NCBI GenBank assembly: GCA_018661505.1
Contig: JABJIE010000040.1
Coordinates: 1-44,809 of the forward strand
Source of the DNA: Lentimicrobiaceae bacterium
Lineage (GTDB): Bacteria; Bacteroidota; Bacteroidia; Bacteroidales; F082
Reading direction: 5' to 3'
DNA length: 44,809 nt
The number at the start of each line of letters is the position of its first letter. Position 1 is the first letter of the stretch. Positions 1 through 9,351 of this stretch are shown piece by piece. Position numbers and translations under genes: made by a program. Under the pieces are notes generated by a model. The model saw nothing but the letters and a program-made list of their open reading frames with translations. It had not been told where the DNA came from and made no database searches.

Positions 1-136
1 AAAATAATATACTTTTAAGTAAAAATAAACGTTATGGGCTAGGAGCAGTTAATGTGTTTTAACGAAATAAAAGTATCCTGCAAAATAATTAACTGACTAT
101 CTGATTGTTATAAGCTACGAAATAAAGTGTAAAAAC

Positions 137-168
137 ATTGTTTTATTTAAAATTTGTTTTTATTTTTG
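137..168 (+). promoter_or_regulatory. Bacteroidota-type promoter of rpsO
   Basis: A -7 box TATTTTTG lies at 161-168, matching the Bacteroidota consensus TAnnTTTG. A partial -33 element (ATTG, consensus TTTG) lies at 137-140, 20 bases upstream, which is the expected spacing. The predicted start of transcription is about 30 bases before the rpsO ATG. The remaining 1-136 holds no gene or RNA that I can recognise. Confidence 0.65.
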
Positions 169-200
169 CAGCCCAAAATTTTGAGTAAAAGAAACAACGT

Positions 201-470
201 ATGTATTTAAGTACTGAAGAGAAAAAAGAAATTTTTGAAAAATATGGTAAAAGCAGTTCCGATACAGGATCAGCCGAAGGACAAATAGCCCTATTTACCT
301 ATAGAATAAAACACCTAACAGGTCATCTTAAAGAAAACAAAAAAGATGTTTTCACACAGAGATCGTTGATAAGACTTGTGGGTAAAAGAAGAAGGCTGCT
401 TGATTATCTTAAAGAAAAAGATATTGAAAGATATCGTGCTATTATCAAGCAATTAAGTCTAAGAAAATAA
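201..470 (+). CDS. rpsO: 30S ribosomal protein S15
   Basis: Small-subunit ribosomal protein S15, which binds the central domain of 16S rRNA early in 30S assembly. The 89-residue length is the family norm. The typical features are present: the GSAEGQIALFT segment near residue 23, the KHLTGHLKENKKD segment, and the basic SLIRLVGKRRRLLDYLK helix. It has its own promoter upstream and a hairpin terminator downstream, so it is mainly transcribed alone, although the rpsO-pnp gene order seen in many bacteria is kept. No Shine-Dalgarno sequence precedes the ATG, which is usual in this phylum. The assignment is secure. Confidence 0.97.
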   Translation: MYLSTEEKKEIFEKYGKSSSDTGSAEGQIALFTYRIKHLTGHLKENKKDVFTQRSLIRLVGKRRRLLDYLKEKDIERYRAIIKQLSLRK

Positions 471-493
471 TTTGACATTACAACTTATGCATG

Positions 494-522
494 AAAAGGC
501 AATTTATCGATTGCCTTTTTTT
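494..522 (+). terminator. Rho-independent terminator after rpsO
   Basis: A perfect 10-bp stem (494-503 with 510-519, loop of 6) runs into a T tract ending at 522. It separates rpsO from pnp. It also argues against an upstream ATG at 491 as the pnp start, because that would put the terminator inside the coding region. Confidence 0.85.
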
Positions 523-559
523 GTATTTATGTAATCACACTTTTTTAAATACACTGAAC

Positions 560-2704
560 ATGTCAATTAAACCTATTTCGCAATCCTTTGAACTTTCCGA
601 CGGAAGATCTGTAACAATTGAAACTGGCAAGCTTGCAAAGCAAGCCGACGGATCAGTTGTTGTAAAAATGGGCAAAACAATGCTTATGGCAACTGTGGTT
701 GCAGCTCCTGAAGCAAGAGAAGATGTAGACTTTCTACCACTAAGTGTTGACTACAAAGAAAAATATGCCGCAGCGGGTAAGTTTCCAGGTGGTTTCTTTA
801 AACGTGAAGCAAGGCCATCAGAATATGAAATTCTTATTTGTAGATTAATAGATAGGGCTCTAAGGCCTCTGTTTCCTGATGATTTTCACGCAGAAACACA
901 AATGCTTGTTCAGTTAATTTCTGTGGAAGAAGATGTTTCTCCGGATGCACTTGCAGCATTAGCAGCATCATCCGCTTTAATGGTAAGCGATATCCCTTTC
1001 AATGGACCCATATCAGAGGTACGTGTAGCAAGGGTGAATGGGGAGTTTGTTATAAACCCATCAATTTCTCAGCAAGAAGAAGCTGATATTGAACTTATAG
1101 TTGCCGCTTCACTTGAAAACATAATGATGGTTGAAGGTGAGATGGAAGAAGTTAGCGAAGCAGAAATGCTTTCTGCCATACAGGTAGCCCATGAAGCTAT
1201 CAAAATACAATGTCAGGCACAAATTGATCTCGCAGCGAAAGTTGAAAAGGCATCAACAAAACGAGAATATTGTCATGAAGTTAATGATGATGATTTACGC
1301 AAACAAGTAAAAGAAGCTACCTATCAAAAATGTTATGACATCAGTAAAGCTGGTAATGCAGATAAACATTTCCGCTCCAGTTCATTTAGAGCAGTTCGTG
1401 ATGAATTTCTAGAAACATTTGACGAAGAGAAGAGAAATGAGGTAAAAAATCTTGTTAAAAGATACTTCCATGATGTTGAGAAGGAAGCTGTAAGAGATGC
1501 AATGATTGCAGAAAACATAAGATTAGACGGTAGAAAAATGGATGAAATTCGTCCTATTTGGACAGAAGTTGATTATTTACCATCAGCTCATGGTTCAGCA
1601 ATATTCACAAGGGGTGAAACACAATCATTGGTTTCTGTAACATTAGGAAGTAAGCTTGATGAACAAAAGATAGATGGTGCTGTAATCTCTGGTAAACGAA
1701 ATTTTCTACTTCATTACAATTTCCCTCCATTCTCAACGGGTGAGGTTAAGCGTATGATGGGAGTAAGTCGTCGTGAGGTGGGTCATGGAAACCTAGCTGA
1801 ACGAGCACTTAAATATGTTATTCCAAAAGGTGAAGATAATCCATATACCATAAGAGTCGTTTCTGACATATTGGAATCTAACGGTTCGTCATCAATGGCA
1901 TCTGTTTGTGGTGGAACCCTTGCATTAATGGATGCAGGTATAAATATTTCCAAACCTGTAGCTGGTATAGCAATGGGACTTATTTCCGATTACAACTCTG
2001 ATAAATACGTTGTGCTTTCAGACATTTTGGGTGATGAAGATCACCTAGGTGATATGGATTTTAAGGTTACCGGAACCATGGATGGAATTACTGCATGTCA
2101 AATGGACATAAAAGTTGATGGTCTTTCATACGAGATACTTGAGCAAGCTCTAGATCAAGCTCGTAACGGAAGAATACACATACTAAATGAAATGGCCAAA
2201 ACACTTGATGCTCCTCGCAAAGACTACAAGGATAATGCACCTCGTATTGAAAAAATGGTCATTGAGAAAGAATTCATTGGAGCAGTTATTGGACCTGGAG
2301 GAAAAGTAATTCAAGAAATCCAAGCTGAAACTGGTGCTACTATAGTTATCGAAGAAGTTGATGAAAAAGGTGTAATAGATATTATGGCTGACAATAAGGC
2401 CACCATTGAAGCAGCAAAAGACTGGATTAAAGGAATAGTAGCCGTACCTGAGGTTAACGAGGTTTATCTTGGAACGGTAAAAAGTATAGTTGCATTTGGT
2501 GCTTTTGTTGAGATACTTCCTGGAAAAGATGGTTTACTTCATATTTCAGAGATTGATCATAAACGAATTAATAATGTTGAAGATGTTCTCAAACAAGGTG
2601 ATAAAATTAAAGTTAAACTTATAGAGGTTGATAGAAGATCAGGTAAACTAAAATTATCACGTAAAGCACTTATTCCAAAACCCGAACGTAAAGAGGAAAA
2701 CTAA
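560..2704 (+). CDS. pnp: Polyribonucleotide nucleotidyltransferase (PNPase)
   Basis: PNPase, the phosphate-dependent 3'-to-5' exoribonuclease of mRNA turnover (RNA + Pi to nucleoside diphosphates). From the chosen ATG the protein has 714 residues, the usual length. Two RNase PH-like domains (about 10-230 and 320-545) flank an all-helical linker. The active-site segment [11 protein letters not shown] is in the second domain. A KH domain with [10 protein letters not shown] (about 560-620) and an S1 domain with [19 protein letters not shown] (about 630-700) follow. The frame stays open to an ATG at 491, but those residues have no family match and overlap the rpsO terminator, so MSIKPI at 560 is the likely start. 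Confidence 0.96.
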   Translation: MSIKPISQSFELSDGRSVTIETGKLAKQADGSVVVKMGKTMLMATVVAAPEAREDVDFLPLSVDYKEKYAAAGKFPGGFFKREARPSEYEILICRLIDRALRPLFPDDFHAETQMLVQLISVEEDVSPDALAALAASSALMVSDIPFNGPISEVRVARVNGEFVINPSISQQEEADIELIVAASLENIMMVEGEMEEVSEAEMLSAIQVAHEAIKIQCQAQIDLAAKVEKASTKREYCHEVNDDDLRKQVKEATYQKCYDISKAGNADKHFRSSSFRAVRDEFLETFDEEKRNEVKNLVKRYFHDVEKEAVRDAMIAENIRLDGRKMDEIRPIWTEVDYLPSAHGSAIFTRGETQSLVSVTLGSKLDEQKIDGAVISGKRNFLLHYNFPPFSTGEVKRMMGVSRREVGHGNLAERALKYVIPKGEDNPYTIRVVSDILESNGSSSMASVCGGTLALMDAGINISKPVAGIAMGLISDYNSDKYVVLSDILGDEDHLGDMDFKVTGTMDGITACQMDIKVDGLSYEILEQALDQARNGRIHILNEMAKTLDAPRKDYKDNAPRIEKMVIEKEFIGAVIGPGGKVIQEIQAETGATIVIEEVDEKGVIDIMADNKATIEAAKDWIKGIVAVPEVNEVYLGTVKSIVAFGAFVEILPGKDGLLHISEIDHKRINNVEDVLKQGDKIKVKLIEVDRRSGKLKLSRKALIPKPERKEEN

Positions 2705-2770
2705 AAGTAACCTTTGAAACACATATTCGTATAAGGTTAGATATTGACTAAAGAAAAAGTTTAAAAGACA

Positions 2771-3634
2771 ATGAGGCAACTTAAGATAACCAAGCAAGTA
2801 ACCAACCGCGAAACTGCATCACTTGATAAATATTTGCAAGAGATCGGTAAGGTCGATTTGATTACAGCCGAACAAGAAGTAGAACTTGCTCGTCGTATCA
2901 AGCAAGGTGATCGTATTGCTCTTGAGAAACTAACTAAAGCTAATCTGCGTTTTGTGGTTTCAGTATCAAAACAATATCAAAATCAAGGTCTTAGCTTACC
3001 CGATTTAATTAATGAGGGAAACCTAGGATTAATTAAAGCTGCACAAAGATTTGATGAAACTCGTGGTTTCAAATTTATTTCCTATGCTGTTTGGTGGATT
3101 CGTCAATCTATTCTTCAAGCTCTTGCAGAGCAGTCTAGGATTGTAAGGTTGCCATTGAATAAGATTGGATCAATAAATAAAATTAACAAAGCAGCTGCAA
3201 GGCTAGAACAATCATTTGAAAGGGAACCAAATCAAAAAGAGATTGCTGGTGAACTTGAAATGACAGAAAACGAAGTTAAGGAGTCGCAACGTAATGCCGG
3301 ACGACATGTATCAATGGATGCTCCCCTAATTCAAGATGAAGACAATACGATGTATGACGTTCTTCGCAGCGATGAGGGCCCAACACCAGAAACAGGTCTA
3401 CTATATGAATCTTTACGAAAAGAGATTGACCGTGCAGTGCAAACCTTAACTCAACGTGAAGCAGATGTTGTAAAATTATATTTTGGACTTGGTGAAGGTC
3501 ATCCAATGACTCTTGAAGAAATTGGTGAAAGATTTGACCTAACAAGAGAGAGAGTTCGACAGATTAAAGAAAAAGCCATAAGAAGGCTCAAGCATACGTC
3601 CCGAAGTAAGATATTAAAATCCTACTTGGGATAA
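2771..3634 (+). CDS. rpoD: RNA polymerase primary sigma factor (RpoD/SigA)
   Basis: Housekeeping sigma factor directing RNA polymerase to the TTTG/TAnnTTTG promoters of this phylum. The 287-residue protein lacks region 1.1 and the long non-conserved region of E. coli sigma-70, as is normal for Bacteroidota. Region 1.2 is near residues 18-50. Regions 2.1-2.4 are at about 55-125, with the [18 protein letters not shown] core-binding segment and the [13 protein letters not shown] promoter-binding helix. Region 3 is at about 130-205. Region 4 carries the helix-turn-helix [18 protein letters not shown] (about 257-275). It follows pnp by 66 bases and ends in a terminator hairpin. Confidence 0.96.
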   Translation: MRQLKITKQVTNRETASLDKYLQEIGKVDLITAEQEVELARRIKQGDRIALEKLTKANLRFVVSVSKQYQNQGLSLPDLINEGNLGLIKAAQRFDETRGFKFISYAVWWIRQSILQALAEQSRIVRLPLNKIGSINKINKAAARLEQSFEREPNQKEIAGELEMTENEVKESQRNAGRHVSMDAPLIQDEDNTMYDVLRSDEGPTPETGLLYESLRKEIDRAVQTLTQREADVVKLYFGLGEGHPMTLEEIGERFDLTRERVRQIKEKAIRRLKHTSRSKILKSYLG

Positions 3635-3642
3635 AAAATTCG

Positions 3643-3675
3643 AAGCGTCTGCATTTTGCTGACGCTTTTTTTATT
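3643..3675 (+). terminator. Rho-independent terminator after rpoD
   Basis: A 7-bp stem AAGCGTC/GACGCTT (3643-3649 with 3661-3667) is followed by a run of T. The T run merges into the -7 box of the next gene, so the end of one transcription unit and the start of the next overlap. Confidence 0.75.
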
Positions 3676-3679
3676 TTTG
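3672..3679 (+). promoter_or_regulatory. -7 promoter box for rpe
   Basis: TATTTTTG is an exact TAnnTTTG match only 11 bases before the rpe ATG. If transcription starts about 6-8 bases downstream of the box, the mRNA would be nearly leaderless. There is no well-spaced TTTG -33 element, so this call is tentative. Confidence 0.45.
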
Positions 3680-3690
3680 CAATAAAAAAC

Positions 3691-4341
3691 ATGAAACACC
3701 TCATAGCTCCATCATTATTATCGGCAAACTTCGCAAACCTTGAAGGTGACATAAATATGCTTAACAAGAGTGAAGCAGATTGGTTTCACCTTGACGTTAT
3801 GGATGGAGTGTTTGTGCCTAATATAAGCTTTGGCATACCTGTTATAAAAGCTATCAAAAAATTAGCCGACAAACCATTGGATGTGCACCTTATGATAGTA
3901 CAACCAGAAAGGTATATAAGTGCATTTAAGGCTGCAGGAGCTGATATTCTGACAATCCATATGGAAGCAAGCACTCATCTTCATAGAAGTATCGCTGAAA
4001 TAAAAACCGAAGGAATGAAGGCAGGTGTTGTTTTGAATCCACACACACCAATTAGCACCCTTACTGACATAATAAGCGACCTAGATATGGTACTCCTTAT
4101 GTCTGTAAATCCAGGATTTGGTGGTCAAAAATTCATAGAAAATACTTATCGAAAAATTTCTAGGCTTAAAGACCTTATTATAAAATCAGATGCCAATACT
4201 CTAATTGAAATTGATGGCGGTGTTAATCTTAATAATGCACCCAAGCTTATTGAGACTGGAGCAGATGTTTTGGTTGCTGGAAACACAATTTTTAGCTCTG
4301 AAAATCCATCTCAAACAATAAAAACCCTAAAAGATTTATAG
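3691..4341 (+). CDS. rpe: Ribulose-phosphate 3-epimerase
   Basis: Interconverts D-ribulose 5-phosphate and D-xylulose 5-phosphate in the non-oxidative pentose phosphate pathway, as a cytosolic TIM-barrel metalloenzyme. The 216-residue length fits. Family motifs are visible in order: PSLLSANFANL at the N-terminus, the metal-binding and catalytic segment HLDVMDGVFVPNISFG (about 32-48), DVHLMI, the phosphate-loop region NPGFGGQKF (about 142-150), EIDGGVN (about 175) and VAGNTIF near the C-terminus. The ATG at 3691 gives the standard N-terminus. Confidence 0.96.
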   Translation: MKHLIAPSLLSANFANLEGDINMLNKSEADWFHLDVMDGVFVPNISFGIPVIKAIKKLADKPLDVHLMIVQPERYISAFKAAGADILTIHMEASTHLHRSIAEIKTEGMKAGVVLNPHTPISTLTDIISDLDMVLLMSVNPGFGGQKFIENTYRKISRLKDLIIKSDANTLIEIDGGVNLNNAPKLIETGADVLVAGNTIFSSENPSQTIKTLKDL

Positions 4342-4389
4342 ATCATACTAAATCTCTTAGCCATAATACCTCAACCATAACATCAAACA

Positions 4390-4911
4390 ATGTATCCATA
4401 TTTAAGATTAATCCGGTTAATTTTGAAGCATCGTCCAAAAAAGAAGCTTGATATTGGAGATAAAAGTGTTTTGAATATGAGGGTTGGTATTCCAGATATC
4501 GATCCATTTATGGAGCTAAATAACGGGAGACATCTTACTATTATGGACTTTGGAAGATATGATCTTGCAATTCAAAGTGGCTTGATGAAGGTTATTAAAA
4601 AAAATAAGTGGGGCTTGGCAGTAGCGGGAGCAAGTGTTCGTTATCGCCATAGGTTAAAATACAGGATGAAATATGAGCTTCATTCACAGGTTGTTGGGTA
4701 TGACGAAAAATGGTTTTACTTTCATCAAAAAACAGTAAGAGATGGAAAAATACATTCTGCAGCATTAATAAGAACAGCGGTAACCTCAAAGGATGGAATT
4801 GTCCGTTCTAATAAAGTTCTAGATGCAATGGGATATGATAATATTAAATACTCTGTTCCAGATTGGGTAAAAGCTTGGGCTGAATCTGACGAAATGAGAC
4901 CATGGCATTAG
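4390..4911 (+). CDS. Hotdog-fold acyl-CoA thioesterase-like protein (THEM6/4HBT-like)
   Basis: A 173-residue protein resembling single-domain hotdog thioesterases of the THEM6-like and 4-hydroxybenzoyl-CoA thioesterase group. The segment DPFMELNNGRHLTIMDFGRYDL (given here in parts: MELNNGRH, then MDFGRYDL, about 39-60) corresponds to the conserved NNxRYL...DxGR segment of that group. The middle part, ASVRYRHRLKY...ELHSQVVGYDEKWFYF, matches the central beta strands of the fold. The substrate cannot be told from sequence. It lies between rpe and pepD with no clear operon partner. It could in principle serve the acyl-carrier cluster 2 kb downstream, but nothing in the sequence shows that. Confidence 0.75.
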   Translation: MYPYLRLIRLILKHRPKKKLDIGDKSVLNMRVGIPDIDPFMELNNGRHLTIMDFGRYDLAIQSGLMKVIKKNKWGLAVAGASVRYRHRLKYRMKYELHSQVVGYDEKWFYFHQKTVRDGKIHSAALIRTAVTSKDGIVRSNKVLDAMGYDNIKYSVPDWVKAWAESDEMRPWH

Positions 4912-4942
4912 TATAATACATTTAATACCAAGCTATTACTCG

Positions 4943-4950
4943 TATCTTTG
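4943..4950 (+). promoter_or_regulatory. -7 promoter box for pepD
   Basis: TATCTTTG is an exact TAnnTTTG match 19 bases before the pepD ATG. A TTTA at about 4921-4924 sits near the expected -33 position. Confidence 0.6.
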
Positions 4951-4969
4951 TACACTTAGAAAAGATAAA

Positions 4970-6430
4970 ATGAATACAGAAATATTAAACCTCAAACCCG
5001 CCATAGTATGGCATTATTTTAAGGAGATTCTTGAAATACCACGTCCTTCAAAAAAGGAAGATAAAATTGTAGCTCATCTAATGGAATTTGGAAAGAAGCA
5101 CAACCTAGAAACCCTTCAAGATGAAGTTGGTAATGTTCTCATAAAGAAAGGAGCAACCGATGGTATGGAAAGGAAAAAATGGGTTGTATTGCAAAGTCAT
5201 GTTGACATGGTTTGTGAGAAGAATAGTGATACGATTTTTGATTTTGAAAATGACCCCATAGAATCGCTTATTGAGGGAGAATGGGTAACTGCAAATGGCA
5301 CTACTTTGGGTGCTGATGATGGTATTGGAGTTGCAGCACAAATGGCAATATTAGCTTCAAGTGATATTCAGCATGGACCCATAGAATGCTTATTTACAGT
5401 TGATGAAGAAACGGGTTTAACAGGAGCATTTGGACTAAAAGAAGGGTTTTTAAAAAGTGAAATATTATTGAACCTTGACTCAGAAGATGAAGGAGAGTTA
5501 TTTATTGGTTGCGCTGGAGGTCAGGATACTCAAGCATGGCTACCTTTTGACAATGAGCCAACTCCTGAGGGTTATAAAGCATTTAAAATAATGGTATCAG
5601 GTCTTAAGGGTGGGCACTCTGGTGATGAAATTGAAAAGGGTCATGCAAATGCTAATAAGATTCTAAACAGATTTTTGTGGTCCAATAAGGATGAGTTTAA
5701 TATGAAGCTCAACCATTTTGATGGCGGTAACTTGAGAAATGCAATAGCTCGTGAGGCCTATGCCATATGCCTTATTCCTGAACACATGGAGTCTAAATTA
5801 ATTAGTGCCGTTATGAAATTTAAAGAATTAAGTCGGTCTGAATTTAGCATAACTGAGCCCCACATGGAAATTACTATAAATACAATTGAAACTCCAGATA
5901 ATGTAATTGATGATGAATCATTCACAGAGTTTGTAAATGCTATTTATGCATGTCCTCATGGGGTAATTGCTATGTCTCAAAGCATTGAAAATTTTGTAGA
6001 GACATCTACTAACCTTGCATCAGTTAAATTCCTAGATGATGAAATCCTAATTACCACAAGTCAAAGAAGCTCCGTTGAATCAGAGAAACAAGACATTACA
6101 AATATGGTAAAGAGCGTATTTAATTTAGCCGGAGGCAGAACAAAAACCTCGGATGGATATCCTGGATGGACACCAAACCCAGATTCTGAAATAATGAGTA
6201 TTACTGTTAATTCTTATAAAAAATTATTCAATGTAGAACCTGAGGTATTAGCAATACATGCTGGCTTGGAGTGTGGATTAATTGGTGATAAGTATCCTGA
6301 AATGGATATGATATCATTTGGGCCGACAATTAAAAGAGCGCATTCACCCGAAGAGAAAATTGAGATCGAGACTGTTTCAAAATTCTGGGACCTTACATTA
6401 GATGTTTTAAAAAACATTCCAAATGAATAG
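4970..6430 (+). CDS. pepD: Aminoacyl-histidine dipeptidase (M20 family PepD)
   Basis: Cytosolic di-zinc metallopeptidase of family M20, hydrolysing Xaa-His dipeptides such as carnosine. The 486-residue length matches PepD. The metal ligand signatures appear in order: QSHVDMVCEKN (His/Asp, about 80), GTTLGADDGIGVAAQ (bridging Asp, about 118), VDEETGLTGAFG (catalytic Glu and Glu ligand, about 147) and LNLDSEDEGELFIG (about 172). The lid-domain signature GLKGGHSGDEI is near 214, and the final His ligand segment KRAHSPEEKIEIETV is near 460. It appears monocistronic, with its own -7 box upstream and about 200 bases before the next gene. Confidence 0.93.
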   Translation: MNTEILNLKPAIVWHYFKEILEIPRPSKKEDKIVAHLMEFGKKHNLETLQDEVGNVLIKKGATDGMERKKWVVLQSHVDMVCEKNSDTIFDFENDPIESLIEGEWVTANGTTLGADDGIGVAAQMAILASSDIQHGPIECLFTVDEETGLTGAFGLKEGFLKSEILLNLDSEDEGELFIGCAGGQDTQAWLPFDNEPTPEGYKAFKIMVSGLKGGHSGDEIEKGHANANKILNRFLWSNKDEFNMKLNHFDGGNLRNAIAREAYAICLIPEHMESKLISAVMKFKELSRSEFSITEPHMEITINTIETPDNVIDDESFTEFVNAIYACPHGVIAMSQSIENFVETSTNLASVKFLDDEILITTSQRSSVESEKQDITNMVKSVFNLAGGRTKTSDGYPGWTPNPDSEIMSITVNSYKKLFNVEPEVLAIHAGLECGLIGDKYPEMDMISFGPTIKRAHSPEEKIEIETVSKFWDLTLDVLKNIPNE

Positions 6431-6613
6431 TTAACTTCATAATTTTTTTAGTTAATATTAATCCTGGATCAAACAACAGACAATTATATTACAAGTACTG
6501 TTATTACAGGTCTTTAAAGCAATTACCAATATTAGCTTTCCATGATAAATCTATAGTGAATAAAACATACAATATCCCATTATAAACATATTTTTTTTGT
6601 TGGGATAATTGGT

Positions 6614-6621
6614 TAATTTTG
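6614..6621 (+). promoter_or_regulatory. -7 promoter box for the acyltransferase/lyase cluster
   Basis: TAATTTTG is an exact TAnnTTTG match 18 bases before the ATG at 6640. A TTTG at 6596-6599 is only 14 bases upstream, closer than the usual 19-21, so the -33 element is uncertain. The box covers an in-frame TTG at 6619, which rules that codon out as the likely start. The rest of 6431-6613 holds no gene that I see. Confidence 0.5.
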
Positions 6622-6639
6622 ACACATATTTTACAGAAT

Positions 6640-7779
6640 ATGAACGATCTTGATTTTGATTTAATCAGGCCATATACTTTTGCAGAAATACAAGAAGCCA
6701 TACCTCGAATTATCAGCGATGATAGTTTTTATTTGATGATGGATTACTTATTTACAGAACAAGAGAAAGATACTGTAATAGCAAATATGAAGAGGGCAAA
6801 AACTATTCACGAGTTTCAAGTTGCACTCACTCTTCCATCAGTTAAATCAATACTTGCAAAAACAACTAATGGCATATCACATTCAGGATTTAAAAACCTT
6901 ACTGATGAAAATCCAAATGTGTTTCTTGCTAACCACAGAGATATCGTTTTGGATTCATCCATACTAGGTGCAATTCTAACCGAGGCTGATTTTAAAACCC
7001 CTCACATTACTTGGGGAAGTAACCTTATGGTAACTCCTCTAATTGTTGATTTTGGAAAGTCTAACCAGATGATTACTGTTTTTAGAGAAGGTAGTCCGAA
7101 GGAATTACTACAAAACTCACAACGCCTAAGTCTGTTCATAAGAAATTCCATATTGGATATGAAAAAACCAGTTTGGATTGCCCATAGTAAGGGCAGATCT
7201 AAAAATGGATTTGACAAAACGGATGTTAGTATATTAAAGATGTTGTCTCTATCTGGCAACTCAAATTTTAAAAATAGATTCATAGAGCTAAACCTTACTC
7301 CTACAACAATAAGTTATGAATGGGAACCCTGTGATGCATTGAAAGTTAGAGAGATATACCTTTCTCATGACAATACCTACGTAAAAGAAGAAGACGAGGA
7401 TTTTAGAAGTATCATTCAAGGATTAATTGGCGATAAAGGGCGTGTTCATATATCCATTGGCAAGCCTTTGAATGAAGAAATAATGAATTATGATAATTCT
7501 GGCATAAACAATAATGAATTTGTTAATCTTATCGCCAATATGGTTGATAAACAAATTTATCACAATTACAAACTTTGGCCTTCCAATTACCTTGCATATG
7601 ATTTACTTAATGACTCGAAAGAGTTTGAAGCTGAATATACTTATGAAACAGAGAATATTTTTGAATCAAGGTTCAAAAAAACTATTGAGATAACTGGTAT
7701 TAACAATAAGAAGATTCGTGAGATTTTTCTTATGTTATACGCCAATCCATTAATTAACAAGCTTAAGAATGGCTCTTAG
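6640..7779 (+). CDS. 1-acylglycerol-3-phosphate acyltransferase-like protein (PlsC/GPAT superfamily)
   Basis: Probable acyltransferase of the glycerolipid (LPLAT) superfamily, 379 residues from the ATG at 6640. An in-frame TTG at 6619 lies inside the -7 box, so it was not used as the start. The block NHRDIVLD (H99 to D105) corresponds to the catalytic His/Asp motif, but the spacing is HX5D rather than the usual HX4D. The VFREGSPKELL and WIAHSKGRSKNG segments match the phosphate-binding blocks seen in this superfamily. No signal peptide or obvious membrane helix is visible. It is followed after 24 bases by the ammonia-lyase gene and may be the first gene of that operon, loading an acyl chain onto a glycerolipid or onto the cluster product. 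Substrate unknown. Confidence 0.75.
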   Translation: MNDLDFDLIRPYTFAEIQEAIPRIISDDSFYLMMDYLFTEQEKDTVIANMKRAKTIHEFQVALTLPSVKSILAKTTNGISHSGFKNLTDENPNVFLANHRDIVLDSSILGAILTEADFKTPHITWGSNLMVTPLIVDFGKSNQMITVFREGSPKELLQNSQRLSLFIRNSILDMKKPVWIAHSKGRSKNGFDKTDVSILKMLSLSGNSNFKNRFIELNLTPTTISYEWEPCDALKVREIYLSHDNTYVKEEDEDFRSIIQGLIGDKGRVHISIGKPLNEEIMNYDNSGINNNEFVNLIANMVDKQIYHNYKLWPSNYLAYDLLNDSKEFEAEYTYETENIFESRFKKTIEITGINNKKIREIFLMLYANPLINKLKNGS

Positions 7780-7803
7780 TAACTTTATGATATTATAAAT
7801 TAG

Positions 7804-9345
7804 ATGGTAAGAATATCAAGAAAACCTCTACTTCCAGATGACTACTATTCTGTTCTTTTTAAAGAACAGAAGATTACCATTGATGAAGATGTAACTAATA
7901 ATGTTGAAGAGTGCTTTAACTTTCTGGTTAAATTTTCAAATAATAAAATTATATATGGTGTTAATACTGGCTTAGGACCTATGGCTCAGTATCGTATTGA
8001 AGATAAGGATCAGATATCACTTCAATATAACCTCATCAGGAGTCATGCTGCAGGTTCAGGCGAACCACTATCGGCTGATTGTGTGAAGGCAGCCATGATA
8101 TCACGTCTAAAAAGTTTATCATTAGGGTATTCGGGCGTGCATGTTGATGCTATTAAGTTATTGGAAATTTTAATAAACAAAAACATTATCCCATTCATAC
8201 CCCAGCACGGTGGAGTTGGCGCTAGTGGTGACCTAGTTCAATTGTCACATCTTGCTCTTAATTTAATTGGCGAAGGTGAAGCTTACCACAATGGGAAAAT
8301 ACACAAGGTTAAGGACCTTTATCAAAGACTTGGTGTAACTCCTCTTAAAATAAGGCTTAGAGAAGGTCTGGGTCTAATAAATGGCACATCAGTAATGTCA
8401 GGTATTGGAATTGTTAATATTCTACTGTCAAAGCACATTTTAAATTGGTCTGTAATTGCCTCAACGCTAATTAATGAAATAGTTGAATCCTTTGATGATC
8501 ACTTCTCTGTAGTATTAAACAATGTAAAGAAACACAAAGGACAGCAAGTAATAGCTGCAGCAATGAGAGAAATAACAAAGGATAGTTCTCTTATTAAAAA
8601 ACGAGATGGCCTTCTTTTTAACGGAAAGATTGAAGAAAAAATATTCAAACAGAAGATACAAGAGTACTATTCACTTAGATGTGTTCCACAGATACTTGGT
8701 CCCATATACGATACCATAATAAATACTGAAGAGGTTCTTATTAATGAAGTAAATTCAGTTAATGATAATCCCGTTGTTGATGTTGAAGGATCTACTGTAT
8801 ATCACGGTGGTAATTTTCATGGTGATTATGTTTCATTTGAAATGGATAAGTTGAAAGTCGCAATCACAAAATTATCCATGTTAGCTGAACGACAGATTAA
8901 TTTTCTCATGAACAATAAATTAAACGACATATTACCACCTTTTGTGAACTTAGGCACTTTGGGATTAAATTTGGGCATGCAAGGAACACAGTTTACTGCC
9001 ACCTCAACTGTTGGTGAAAATCAAACACTTTCAAATCCAATGTATGTTCATAGTATTCCCAGCAATAATGATAACCAAGACATTGTTAGTATGGGAACTA
9101 ATGCAGCACTTTTAACAAAAAAAGTTATAGACAATACATTTGAAGTATTATCCATAGAATTTATCACAATTATTCAGGCAATTGACAAATTAGAAATTAG
9201 TGACAAACTAAGTAGTCAATCTCGCAACGTTTACAAAAGTCTTAGGGAGTTAGTCCCAGTTTTTATTGACGATACACCAAAATATGAGGAAATTAAAACA
9301 ATAGGGACATATTTGAGAAAAGTAAACCCTGATAATATAAAATAG
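7804..9345 (+). CDS. MIO-type aromatic/histidine ammonia-lyase (HAL/PAL/TAL family)
   Basis: Ammonia-lyase that eliminates ammonia from an aromatic amino acid or histidine to give an aryl acrylate. The 513-residue length is typical. The Ala-Ser-Gly triad that cyclises to the MIO cofactor is at 140-142 within GGVGASGDLVQLSHLAL. The catalytic Tyr segment YGVNTGLG is at 51-58, and the NENQTLSNP-like segment GENQTLSNP is near 405. The residue pair at 80-81 is Ser-His (IRSHAAG), as in histidine ammonia-lyase, rather than the His-Leu of the classic Rhodobacter tyrosine lyase, so the substrate is open. No other hut genes are nearby. The following KR, KS and ACP genes suggest it makes a starter acid for a fatty-acid-like pathway. 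Confidence 0.88.
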   Translation: MVRISRKPLLPDDYYSVLFKEQKITIDEDVTNNVEECFNFLVKFSNNKIIYGVNTGLGPMAQYRIEDKDQISLQYNLIRSHAAGSGEPLSADCVKAAMISRLKSLSLGYSGVHVDAIKLLEILINKNIIPFIPQHGGVGASGDLVQLSHLALNLIGEGEAYHNGKIHKVKDLYQRLGVTPLKIRLREGLGLINGTSVMSGIGIVNILLSKHILNWSVIASTLINEIVESFDDHFSVVLNNVKKHKGQQVIAAAMREITKDSSLIKKRDGLLFNGKIEEKIFKQKIQEYYSLRCVPQILGPIYDTIINTEEVLINEVNSVNDNPVVDVEGSTVYHGGNFHGDYVSFEMDKLKVAITKLSMLAERQINFLMNNKLNDILPPFVNLGTLGLNLGMQGTQFTATSTVGENQTLSNPMYVHSIPSNNDNQDIVSMGTNAALLTKKVIDNTFEVLSIEFITIIQAIDKLEISDKLSSQSRNVYKSLRELVPVFIDDTPKYEEIKTIGTYLRKVNPDNIK

Positions 9346-9351
9346 TAAACA

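Noticed and set aside
491-559. Upstream in-frame ATG extending pnp by 23 residues
   Set aside because: The added residues match no PNPase and the segment contains the rpsO terminator hairpin; the ATG at 560 gives the standard N-terminus.
7804-9345. Histidine degradation (hut) gene
   Set aside because: No hutU, hutI, hutG or formiminotransferase gene is nearby; the flanking genes are acyl-carrier-pathway genes. Substrate left open rather than named hutH.
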